In this document: in pieces, positions 23,882-35,169 of the stretch
Numbering within the stretch: the stretch's first letter is position 1
Layout: each line of letters opens with the position of its first letter
Assembly (NCBI GenBank): GCA_009193035.1
Contig: SWDT01000030.1
Coordinates: 62,001-126,000 of the forward strand
DNA length: 64,000 bases
Source of the DNA: Halicephalobus mephisto
Lineage: Eukaryota; Nematoda; Chromadorea; Rhabditida; Panagrolaimidae
Reading direction: 5' to 3'
Program-made: the position numbers and the translations under genes
Notes under the pieces: model-generated
What the model saw: only the letters and a program-made list of their open reading frames with translations
Database searches by the model: none
Told to the model about the DNA's origin: nothing

Positions 23882-24334
23882 TCAACTTCTGAATAACTGT
23901 TTTTGGATAGACTTTCTGAATTTGAGAGGTATATCGTTGATGGTGAAGAATTCCAAATATCCTATGAATGTCTCTAGAAAGTATTCTGTGGTGTAACTAA
24001 CATCATAGAAGACATATAAACAGTCGAGAAGAACTTCAGCGATGATGGCTTCTGAAACCAAACATACTTCGAATCCTCTACATTTGGTAGAAGTTGTAGG
24101 ATTCATGGATTCAGCAGCATAAGACCTCATACAAATATCCCAAAACGAGGGATTTCTGAAAATCGATATATGAAAAAAATACGTACGTCAGGACATTCCA
24201 CTAATTTTCCGCAATAAACAACTTTTTCGAAAGGTGTTTGGACCGGTAATCCAACAGCATCCCAGAGATCCTCAACAAAATCCAAAAAGAGATTAATCTT
24301 ATCACAGAACAACACCGAATCCAAAAAGGCCTAA
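23882..24334 (-). pseudogene. Probable acyl-CoA dehydrogenase pseudogene fragment
   Basis: From 24139 downward the translation D-I-C-M-R...MNPTTSTKCRG...LVSEAIIAE aligns without gaps to D-I-I-K-K...[11 protein letters not shown]...LVSEVIIAE of ACDH-1 exon 3, and the DNA is alignable over about 70 bp. The position of the TTTTAG acceptor reads TTTTGG, so the splice site is lost. After the LVSEAIIAE segment similarity fades and the frame stops at 23882. The preceding exon-like segment (24334-24190, ending CPD before GTACGT) may be the remains of the previous exon but is barely alignable. It lies directly upstream of ACDH-3 on the same strand, as expected for a decayed tandem copy. An unrelated small gene remains possible. 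Confidence 0.5.
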
Positions 24335-24459
24335 ATATTTTCCAAAAACATGAAAGTCAGCAATTTCGGCAAAGGAACACGTAGCATGTTTATCTTTCAC
24401 GAAGTTAAACCGGTCATCGAGATAGAAATTGCAATAACAACTGCCACACATGAGACGAA

Positions 24460-25110
24460 GACTACACTAAACGTACCTGGAAACTGGAGCAAAACAAAGA
24501 GCGGCAAGTGGCGATTTGTACTTTGTCCTTCGATTAGAGATAGCCACGCGTTTTCTTTGGAAAAACTGATTGGACTATAATGAATATACAACATAATACC
24601 CTACTTTCCTCTCACGAAACGACGTAACTGGCCATTCAATCATGCAAATCTATCAGCACAACAACATTCCCGTCTTTCCTCTCCGATTATGGAAAATCAC
24701 ATATTTTTGGAAGACTAATAAAAAAGAATAACTGAACTTTCACCCTAAAGAAAAGAATAACTGGTCATTCGATCATGCAAATCTACTAACTCAGTGACAT
24801 GTCCGTCTTTCTTGTCCTGATTATGGAAAACCAAACATTTTTTGGGAAAACTGATGTACCTCAAAATAACAAAAAATGGAATAACTGAACTTTGTTCTTG
24901 AAAAAAGGAAATAACTGTTGCTTTGATCATGCAAATCTATTCACTGAAGGACATTCGCATCCTTTTCGCCTACAGAAAGCCACGCATTTTTTGGAAAAAA
25001 TGATCAACTTCAAATCAGTAAGAAAAAAATAACCGGACTTTGTTCTCGAACGAAGAGAATGAACGGTCCTTCGACCATGCAAATCTATTGACTCAGCGAC
25101 ATTCGCGTCC
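24460..25110 (+). repeat. Degenerate ~130-155 bp tandem array with octamer motifs upstream of rab-6
   Basis: Four to five units, each containing an AGAATAACTGGTC-like segment, ATCATGCAAATCTA (near 24639, 24769, 24926 and 25076), GACATTCGCGTCCTTT and GAAAGCCACGCATTTTTTGG. ATGCAAAT is the classical POU-domain octamer. The array ends about 140 bp before the rab-6 start. Confidence 0.7.
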
Positions 25111-25239
25111 TTTTGAAGCCTCCCAACGCGAAAACCTGCTGCCCGATTTGCTGTTTGACGTTTTTGTTCGCCGACGCTTTCGTGTTGGAAGCTGATTGAA
25201 GCGCGTATTTCTTTGTCTGTGCCATATATAAATCTTACG

Positions 25240-25256
25240 GTAGGAAATTTCAGAAG
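25240..25256 (+). promoter_or_regulatory. Probable spliced-leader acceptor of rab-6
   Basis: GAAATTTCAG ends at 25253, three bases before the start codon, and no coding exon lies upstream. In nematodes this arrangement marks the site where a spliced leader is joined to the mRNA. Confidence 0.6.
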
Positions 25257-26121
<865 letters not shown>

Positions 26122-26423
26122 AGTGCTTTTTCCTATTCATGGATCTGACCAAACTTGACTGAAAATAACTTTATTCTTATTTATTTGAGGGATTACAACT
26201 TTTTGCTTTGCAGCTTCTGGGATGTCAGCCATTGAAGAGGTAATCCTTGTGCTCAAGTGGCTTTGTGCATCTATTTTTTAATAACCAAGTGATAATTCAC
26301 TTTCTCGGATAATCCATAAGCTAATCGAAAGAACTAATTCTTGATTTACTGGAATATTTGAAACGGTTATTTTATTTCATTGTATAATACCGATAAAATG
26401 GCTTTTGGGAAGGCACCAGAGAT

Positions 26424-27079
26424 TCAAACGAGTTCGTCATCGTTATGGGAGGTCCTTCTCATCCATAGGATGATGAGGGCGATGAGCAATATTAAGATAA
26501 GAGGAACAAGCAAAAGTAAAAGTTGGTTGTCAAAAGCGGCGAAATAGTTACTGGATTCTGTGGAAGTTGTGTGAGATGAAAGTTCAGATGATTGCTGAAA
26601 AAATTGAATATATTTTAAAATTAAATTTTTAAAAATTTTATTTTTTTTAGTCTAGAAATTTTATTTTTTTTACAATTTTAAAAGTTTATTTTATTTTTAT
26701 AATTTTTAAAAATTTTATTTTTTTTTGATAATTTTTAAAGATTTTATTTTTTTTTATAATTTTTGAAGATTTTACTTTTTTTTGAGTTTGAAATTACCTG
26801 AGGGCAAATCCATCGAGGCATCATTAAATCTTCGACATTTTGGACAACACAGGATAAAGTACATCTTCTCATACATGATGCCTGGGTTTCGAATGTATGA
26901 ACAAGAGGTTGTTGACCGTAATAATAATCACCGTTTTGTACAGGACTTCTTTCTTGAGGTGTGAATTTTCGAGAATGATGATTCCAGGGATCTCGTTTAT
27001 CGTAAGAACTGGAAGCTGAATCGATCAAGGATACTGTTAAAAATGGGACTAATTGACGAAAACGTTTTTTTGGTTCCAT
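26424..27079 (-). CDS. Small single-pass membrane protein, unknown family
   Basis: Exons 27079-26798 and 26594-26424 give 150 residues. A TTTTTTTAG acceptor ends one base before the ATG (trans-splice type). The N-terminal part is polar with a cysteine cluster (ASCMRRCTLSCVVQ...RWICPQ, about residues 70-94), then a Ser/Thr-rich stalk, a strong membrane segment LLLLLVPLILILLIALIILW (about 117-136) and a short acidic tail ending DDELV. The first 25 residues contain a short hydrophobic stretch that might be a weak signal sequence; topology is otherwise uncertain. I do not recognise the family. It converges with rab-6 (about 300 bp between stops). Two exons in phase with good splice sites make it likely to be real. 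Confidence 0.7.
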
Positions 27080-27816
27080 TCTAAAAAAATTTAAATTTAA
27101 AAAATTTACAAATTTGTCTCGACACGAATTTTCGGAATATTGGAATTTTTAGGATTAACATGGATTTTTAAAAAAAAATAAAATTTGGCAAAGTGAGAAT
27201 TTCGCCAAATTTGAATCTTTGGCGAAATGTGAATAAATGCCAATTTCGGGTTTTTAAAATTTCAGAAACTAATTTTTAGGATTAATAAACATGGATTTTC
27301 AAAATTTCGACTAAATTCTGGAAAATTCTAGAAAATTAAAAAAATTCATTAAAATTCTAAAAATTTTCAAAAATTCCTAATTCCAGAAAATTTCGTAATT
27401 TTTTTCTAAATTCTGGAAGATTTCGAAATTTTCTAAACTTAAAAATTTCTGAAATCTTTCAAAATTTAGAAAATTCTAAAAATTCCAAAATTGTATAAAA
27501 TTTTATAAAATTTTATAAAATTAAAAAATTAATTAAAATTCCAAAATTATATAAAATTTTAGAAAGTTTATAAAATTTAAAAAATTAATTAAAATTCTAA
27601 AAGTCTCAAATTTCGAAATTATATGAAATTTTAGAAAAATTTGTAATTTTTTATTGGATTTTTGGAAATTCTAAAAACTTCGAAAAAATTTAAAATTATG
27701 ATAATTCGAAAACAAACAATTTTGGAAAAAAATGAGGAACTTGGTTCCCGAAAAGACAAAAAGGGTCTCGTCCGCCGAAGACTCAAGTTTCGACTCCTCA
27801 GGCACAATTCTCATTG

Positions 27817-30800
27817 ATGCATAGAATATCGGATTCTTGGGAGGAATTTTGGAAAACAATAAATGCAGTTTTTGATTCAAATTGTGAAAGAAAAAAAATG
27901 AATGTTGTCAGTCTAAAGTTGAATTTTTCGCTCACGAATTTTCAAAGTTCTCAATTAACTACATATTCACTCCAGATGAAAAGAAACAACCGGGTATTCA
28001 TCGATGCCGTAAACCACGGAGTCGACTCCCGGCACGAAAGCCCGATGATTAAGATTAGTTAGTTTCTTATTAAATAAGTCCAGATTTTTATGTTACAGAT
28101 CCCACCACGAAAGTTTTTAATAAATAAAAAAATTTTTATATTATTAATTTAAAACTAAAAATCCTACCACGAAAATCTTTAATAAATAAAAATTTCTAAA
28201 TAGTTAATTTAAAACTAAAAACCCTACCACGAAAGTTTTTAATAAATAAAAATTTTTACATAATTAATTTAAAACTAAAAATCTCACCACGAAAGTTTTT
28301 AATAAATAAAAATTTTTACATAATTAATTTAAAACTAAAAATCTCACCACGAAAGTTTTTAATAAATAAAAAAGTTTTTATATAGTTGATTTAAAACTAA
28401 AAATCTTACCACAAAAGTTTTTAATAAATAAAAAATTTTTACATAGTTGATTTAAAACTAAAAATCTCACCACGAAAGTTTTAAAAATCATAAACTTAAT
28501 CTTTATGATAATAAACGTGAAATTTCTCTTCAAGATTCCCACAATGAGAACTTTAAGAACCATAAACTTATTAATTATCATTGTAGAAGTGAAATTTCTT
28601 CCTAAAAATCCCACAACGAAAACTTCAAAAATCATAAAATTCTTTATTTTCTTCCAATTGTTATTAAAATTTTTCCTTAAGAATCTCACCACGAAAATTC
28701 CAAAAATAATCTCACCACGAAAATTCCAAAAATAGTCCTACAACGAAAACTTCAAAAATAGTCCTACAACGAAAATTCCAAAAATAGTCCCACAACGAAA
28801 ATTTCGAAAATAATCTCACAACAAAAATTTCGAAAATAGTCCTACAACGAAAATACCGAAAATAATCTCACAACGAAAACTTCAAAAATTAACGAATTTC
28901 TTCACTTGTTTTCGAATTCAAGTAGGATTTTGCTTCAAAACAAAAAAATCCGAAAATAAACAAAAATTAAAATTATTTTTTATAAAATTTTGAAACATGT
29001 TTATTATAAAACAATTTTATTTAAAAAAAATTATTTCAGATTTCGAGACACTGAATCCGACACAGGTGAAAAATTTCGGAATTTTTAATTATCGAAAATT
29101 TTTTACAAAAATATAAAAAATTAGGAAAAGTTAAAAATCGAACAATTTTGTCCAAATTCCCACGAAATGAATAACTAACAAGTTTCAATTTTACTTTCGG
29201 AAATCTAAAACATCCGTAATTTCATTTTAAAATTCAAAAATAAAAATTTTCGAAAATTTAAGACCAAAGATTTTTCAAAAAATATAAAATTTTAAAAATT
29301 TAAAAAAGTTAGAATTTTTAAAAATATAAAATTTCGAAAATTTAAAGTTTTTCAAAAAATTTTTAAAATTAAAATTTTTAAAAAATTAAAAAAAATTAGA
29401 ATTTTTAAAAATATAAAATTTCGAAAATTAAAAGTTTTTCAAAGATTTTTTAAAATTAAAGTTTTTTAAAAATTTTTAAAATTAAAGTTTTTCAAAAAAT
29501 TTTAAAATTAAAGTTTTTCAAAATTTTTAAAATTAAAGTTTTTCAAAAATTTTTTAAAATTAAAGTTTTTTAAAAATTTTTAAAATTAAAGTTTTTAAAA
29601 AAATTTTAAATTAAAGTTTTTCAAAAATTTTTAAAATTAAAGTTTTTCAAAAATTTTTTTATCCAAGGATAAGTAATTTTATAAAAGTATTTTGGGAGAA
29701 AAATTTCCATTCTGGAGACGACCAAATTTGGCATGTAAACGAACTAGAGAAGAAAACAGGATTTCGAAGACACGTCGCGCAAAACTGACTTTCGGAAACT
29801 CAATTTTGAAAATTTGTAAAAGTAAAGAACATTCGAAAAATTTAAGTGTTCTTTTTTGGTTTCGATAATTTTCGAAATGTGCATTATTGAAAATATTCGA
29901 ATTTTAAATTTAAAAAAATTTAAATTTTTCAAAAAAATTAATTTTTTATAAAATTTTAAATTTTTCAAAAAAATTAATTTTTTATAAAATTTTAAATTTG
30001 GCATTTGTTCATATTTCGTCAAAAACTCAAATTTGGCCAAATTTACATTTTGCCAAAAATCGATTTTTTATTTTTTTTAATAAAAATTTTTAAAATCAAG
30101 AATTTCGAATTTTTAATTTTTGAATATTCGTGTTGGGAGAATTTCTTGAAAAATTTACTTTTAGTTTTCATAATGTGGTTTAAGGATAGTGACTAATTTA
30201 GTCAAAATCATCTTTCATAGTCACTATCCAGGTAAGTTTAACGTCAGGACAGTGGCTGATTTTGTCACCACTCTGACGAGCTTATACCTAGGATAGTGTC
30301 TACTTTAGTCACTATCCATCTAATTTCATTTTTAGGATAGTGTTTATTTTAGTCGTTATCTCAATAAGTTCATACCTAGGATAGTGTCCAATTTCGTCAC
30401 TATTCCAATAAGTTTAACATTAAGATAGTGTCCATTTTAGTCACTATCCAAATAATTTCATATCTAGGATAGTGTTTATTTTAGTCACTATCCAGATAAT
30501 TTCATACCTAGGATAGTGTCCGATTTAGTCACTGTTTTAATAACTTGAATTTCAGGATAGTATCTATTTTAGTCACTATCCAAATAATTTCATACCTAGG
30601 ATAGTGTCTACTTTAGTCACTATCCAGATGACTTTAATTTCAGGATAGTGTCCATTTTAGTCACTATCCAGATGACTTTAATTTTAAGATAGTGACTAGT
30701 TTTATCACTATGAAACTTAAAAACTGAATTTCTAACCCTGGTTTTTGGTTGATATCAACTGGTACAAGTGACCACTTTGCCAGTTACCTCCGTAATTCCA

Positions 30801-30836
30801 TTTCAGAAACATGGCCCAGAATGGAAAAATAGTTAA
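27817..30836 (+). CDS. Candidate small spliced gene crossing satellite arrays
   Basis: Three exons fit in phase: 27817-28057 (donor GTTAGT), 29040-29065 (acceptor TTATTTCAG, donor GTGAAA) and 30807-30836 (acceptor CATTTCAG, ending KHGPEWKNS and stop); 98 residues. The first exon encodes polar sequence such as SDSWEEFWKTINAVFDSNC and FIDAVNHGVDSRHESP, with no recognisable domain. A short open frame (MRNLVPEKTKRVSS...) from 27732 precedes it in another frame. Both introns consist of satellite-like repeats. Agreement of three phases and two TTTCAG sites is the only support; chance cannot be excluded. Confidence 0.3.
28080..28490 (+). repeat. ~60 bp tandem repeat, CACCACGAAAGTTTTTAATA unit
   Basis: About seven copies containing CACCACGAAAGTTTTTAATA, then AAAAATTTTTACATAATTAA and TTTAAAACTAAAAATCTC. 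Copies 4 and 5 are essentially identical. Confidence 0.85.
28680..28890 (+). repeat. ~27 bp tandem repeat, CACAACGAAAATTCCAAAAA unit
   Basis: Eight units of CTCACAACGAAAATTCCAAAA with TAGTCC or TAATCT between them. It is a shortened relative of the preceding array (same CAC(C/A)ACGAAA core). Confidence 0.8.
29260..29660. repeat. AT-rich short tandem repeat (AAAATTAAAGTTTTTCAAAA)
   Basis: Roughly 30 bp units of AATTTTTAAAATTAAAGTTT repeated ten or more times; no coding content. Confidence 0.7.
30186..30720 (+). repeat. Hairpin satellite array 1 (GGATAGTG...CACTATCC)
   Basis: About twelve units of roughly 43 bp: ACCTAGGATAGTGTCTATTT then TAGTCACTATCCAGATAATT. Every unit contains the 8 bp inverted repeat GGATAGTG/CACTATCC around an 11 bp spacer, so the whole array is a row of potential hairpins. 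Confidence 0.85.
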
Positions 30837-31179
30837 TTTAGTTTTTGAATACACTAGTTGTTTTTCAAAAATATTCTGAATTTATAAAAAATTAATTTTA
30901 TACAAATTAATCAAAAAAAATTTAAAAATAAATTAATCCATTTTTATTCAAATCCGGAATTTTGAAATTTTTTGGATTTTTGGGAAGTTGATTAGTTTGT
31001 TCTTGTTCGAAAATTTTTCCACAAAGCCCTCCGTTTAGTTTCAGAGTAAAGTGACAAATTTTTTTGCACAGATTTTGCCAGAGGGGATGTAATAGAAGCT
31101 AATGGGCTTTTTGGACAATTGAAAATGAAATAAGATTCCATTTTCAGGGAATTAAAATGATTGGAAAATAAGCAGAATA

Positions 31180-31600
31180 CAAATTGGTTGGATAGTGACT
31201 AAATTGGACATTGGATAGTGACTAAATTGAGTTTTTTCGGATAGTGACTAAATTGAAGGTTGAATAGTGACTAGAATAGAAATTGGTTGAATAGTGACTA
31301 AATAAAAACCCCATGGATAGTGATGAAATTAGGAACTCCTTGAATAGTGACTGAACTAAAATTAGTTGAATAATGACTAAAGTAAAAATCAGTTGGATAG
31401 TGACTAAAATGAAATTTTTTTTGGATAGTGACTAAAATAAAATTTTTTTTCTTGGATAGTGACTAAAATGAAATTTTTTTGGATAGTGACTAAAATAAAA
31501 ATTTTTTTGGATAGTGATTAAAATAAAAATTTTTTTGGATAGTGACTAAAATAAAATTTTTTTTCTTGGATAGTGACTAAAATGAAATTTTTTTAATAGT
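31180..31600 (+). repeat. Satellite array 2 (GGATAGTGACTAAAAT)
   Basis: Fifteen or more units of GGATAGTGACTAAAATAAAA with poly(T) of varying length, all in one orientation. It is the reverse complement of the ATTTTAGTCACTATCC half of array 1 and lies about 460 bp from it. Confidence 0.85.
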
Positions 31601-31879
31601 CATTGATTTTGAGAAAAATTAAAAAATTCAGAATTTCTAAAAAAGTTATACATCATTTTAGGATATTTTGAAATTATATTTAAAGACATGTTTCATTTTT
31701 GATGAATTTCGGAATCGAAATAATTTACGAAATCCGTAAATTTAAAATTAGAATTTTTTAAACATTTTCTTCGAAAAATTAATTATTCAGCTGTAATCAG
31801 CATAAAAATGCCTTTAATTATAAAAATATTAAAATTAGCAAAGTTAATGCAGAAAACGAAAGATTTTAAAATAAATAAT

Positions 31880-32520
31880 CAAAAAATCGGAAAACAAAAA
31901 AAATCCAATATATCAATTTTTTACTTTTATTTAAATTTTTATTTTAGAAAAATATTTAACAAAAATTTAATAAACGTTCTGGATATGAATTAGATAAACT
32001 AAAAAATGATATAACTTAGTTAAGAAATTATTTTAACTAAATCCTAAAATTCGATAAATGAAATTTTTTAAATTTAAATTTTTTATTTTTTTGTTTTTAA
32101 AATTTTTTATTTTAGAAAAATATTTAACAAAAATTGAATAAACGTTCTGGATATGGATTAGATAAACTAAAAAATGATATAACTTAGTTTAGAAATTATT
32201 TTAACTAAATCCTAAAATCTGATATATCAATTTTTTTAATTTAAATTTTTTATTTTAGAAAAATATTTAACAAAAATTGAATAAACGTTCTGGATATGGA
32301 TTAGATAAAGTAAAAAATAATATAACTTAGTTTAGAGATTACCGGAACTAAATTCTAAAATTCGATAAATGAAATTTTTTCACTTTTATTTAATTTTCTT
32401 ATTTTAGAAGGACAGTTAATAAAAATAGAATAAAGTTCCAATGTGGATTAGGTAAGCTACAAAATGAAATACAGATGATTTTAAAAATTATTTTAATTAA
32501 ATCCTGAAATTTTGAAATAT
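31880..32520 (+). repeat. ~145-170 bp tandem repeat
   Basis: Three to four copies with TTAGAAAAATATTTAACAAA, ATAAACGTTCTGGATATGGA and TTAGATAAACTAAAAAATGA (GTTCTGGATATG at about 31976, 32144 and 32288). No coding content. Confidence 0.8.
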
Positions 32521-32639
32521 AAAATTTTAATTTTTTTATAACAAAATTAATTAAAAATAAATAATAATTCTCAAATATCCAATAATTTATAAAATTAACT
32601 GTAACTTACTCTAAAGTCTAACTTTAGTAAATACATTTT

Positions 32640-32860
32640 TAAAAATAATCATTATCCAGACTATTTCGTTAAAATGGATAGTGTCTATTTTTTTACCTAG
32701 TAATTTTTCAGTCACTATCCAGACTATATCGTTAAAATGGATAGTGTCTATTTTTTCACCTAGTAATTTTTCAGTCACTATCCAGACTATTTTATTAAAA
32801 TGGATAGTGTCTATTTTTTCACCTAGTAATTTCTCAGTCACTATCCAAATTAATTCGTTG
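32640..32860 (+). repeat. Hairpin satellite array 3 (62 bp unit)
   Basis: Three and a half near-perfect units combining TTTTCAGTCACTATCCAGAC, TATTTCGTTAAAATGGATAG and TGTCTATTTTTTCACCTAGT. The same CACTATCC and GGATAGTG cores as arrays 1 and 2 occur in the reverse order. Confidence 0.85.
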
Positions 32861-33589
32861 GAAAACATACAGTATCCGTTTTTACACTTAATAGAATTTT
32901 CAAAGTTACTGTGATTAAAATTTACGAAAATGAAACAGCGTAAAATGAATAAAACTTTGAAAACCAATAAAACCTGGATCTAAAAGTATCATGCCCTGAG
33001 GCAATACTCAACGACTCCCCTGTTGGCCATTGGAAAACTAGGCCTTTGAGAAAGAAATGAATGCTCGAATTCAACAAAGGCAAATTCTACATAATTTTTC
33101 AGAAAAAAGCCCAAAAATGCCGGAAGCAAACGCGCAAAATTGAAAATGGTCTAATGCCCCAGGAACCGCTGGCTCATCCATCTTTTTCTTTGAGCTTTTT
33201 TGGTTTTGACAACTTTTTATTTTAAAATTTTAAAATTATAAAAATTTTTTTTAGTTGAATAATTTCGAAAAATGACCTCAGAAAACCAATCGGCTTTTGT
33301 TTTAAAAAAAATTTGGCTTTTTTGAAGCATGTTATTACGATTTTTGGATTTTTCGTTTTTAGTTCATCCATCAAATCCACAATGTCATATTATTACAAAA
33401 AAGAAAAATGAGCATTTCAAAATTGTCTCGAGAGGAATTTTTAAAACTTCTGGATTCTAAAGTTTAAAAATCTTCAGTGAATTTTGGAAAATTTTAATCT
33501 AAAAAAAATTAATTTAAAAAAATGAATAAACGCAAAAAAAATTAATTTTAAAAAATGCAAAAAAAAATTAATTTAAAAATGAATTTTGG

Positions 33590-34470
33590 ACGAAAAGTGA
33601 CTAAAAACAAAATTTGACTTTTTGGCGAAAGGTGAACGAATGCCAAATTTGGATTTTTGGCGAAATGTCATTAAATGCATAAAATAAATCTTTGGCGAAA
33701 GGTGAACGAATGCTAAATTTGATTTTTTGGTGAAATGTGATTAAATGCAAAAAATCTGATTTCTTGGCGAAATGTGACTTAATGCCAAAAAGCCAAATTC
33801 TTGGCGAAATGTGATTAAACATAAAATTTGTATTCTTGGCAAAATGTGACTCAATCTCAATTATGATTTCTACATTTTTTTGTAAAACAACTACTTTTAA
33901 TTTTTATAAATTTTTATAAATTTCTAAAGCTCTTAATTTCAGAAATCCTCACTTGATTCTGGAAGATTCTAATTATAAAAAATTAAATTAAATTTCGGCT
34001 ATGTCAATGTTGCCAAATTAGAGTCTTTAACGAAACGCGAATAAATATCAAAATTTGAATCCTTGAGAAAATGTGATTAAATATCAAGAATTTAAATCCT
34101 TGATGAAATGTGGACAAATGCCAAATTTATGTTTTTGGCGAAAGGCGACTAAATGCCAAAATTAGTCTTTGGCAAAACATGAACGAATGCCAAATTTGAA
34201 TCTTTGGCGAAAAGTGACTTATTGCCAAAATTAAAACTTTGGCAAAAAGTAACTAAATGCCAAATTTGAATCTTTGGCAAAAAGTGATTAAATGCCATAT
34301 TTTCGTCAAAAATAATAAAAATTATTTCAAAATTCTCTCGACACGAATTTTTGGAAATTTTTAATTCTCAAGTTTCGAAAATTCTGGAAGATTCTAATTT
34401 AAGAAAATTAATTTTGGCAAAATGCGAATAAATGTCAAATTCTAGTCCTTGGGGAAAAGTGAATGTTAAT
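33590..34470 (+). repeat. GGCGAAA...ATGCCAA repeat cluster
   Basis: Some fifteen degenerate units of TTTGGCGAAAGGTGAACGAA followed by TGCCAAATTTG. Dispersed family, one of seven clusters in the window; the translated version is meaningless open sequence. Confidence 0.8.
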
Positions 34471-34499
34471 TATGATTTTCACAAAATAAACATTATTTC

Positions 34500-34990
34500 G
34501 AAATTTTTAAAAAATAAAAATCCAAAAATTTCAAAAATATTTCAAAATTTAATTTTCCAAAAAATTAAAAATTGATTTTTTACAAAATTTCCAAAAACTA
34601 ATTTAAAAAATCAATTTTAAATTTCCACAATATTTAAAATTCTTTAAAATTTTAAAAATTCATATAAAAACTTTTTTAAAATTAAAAATAAATTTTTTTA
34701 CAAAATATTTTCAAAATTTAATTTTTCAAAAAATTTAAAATTGATTTTTTTCAAAATTTAATTTTTCAAAAAATTTAAAATTGATTTTTTTTTAAAATCT
34801 AATTTTTCAAAAAATTTCAAATTGATTTTTTTTAAAATTTAATTTTTCAAAAAATTTAAAATTGATTTTTTTTAAAATTTAATTTTTCAAAAAATTAAAA
34901 ATTGATTTTTTTTAAAATCTTCTCAATTCAAAATTTCTCCAAAAACCTAACTTTCCAAAGTTTTTAAAAACAAAAAAATAAAACATAAAT
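34500..34990. other. AT-rich stretch with AAAATTTAATTTTTCAAAAA repeats
   Basis: 34680-34930 repeats TTTAATTTTTCAAAAAATTT about six times. Nothing else recognised before the SLC25 3' flank. Confidence 0.6.
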
Positions 34991-35169
34991 GTCCATTTAG
35001 TCAATGAAGATGCTCGAGACTCCCTCAGGCAAGGTTGTCCCCGTGATATCATATTTCATCCGGCCGTTTCCGGGCCTTTCCTTTGTTCATTTTTCCTGCA
35101 CGTAACATTACCAATTTGTAAATATTCACAGACCTATTACACACGACTATTTAGATACTTCTAGTGGTA

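Noticed and set aside
24350..24580. 76-codon plus-strand frame before rab-6
   Set aside because: It overlaps the first unit of the octamer repeat array and shows no domain; it is explained by the repeat.
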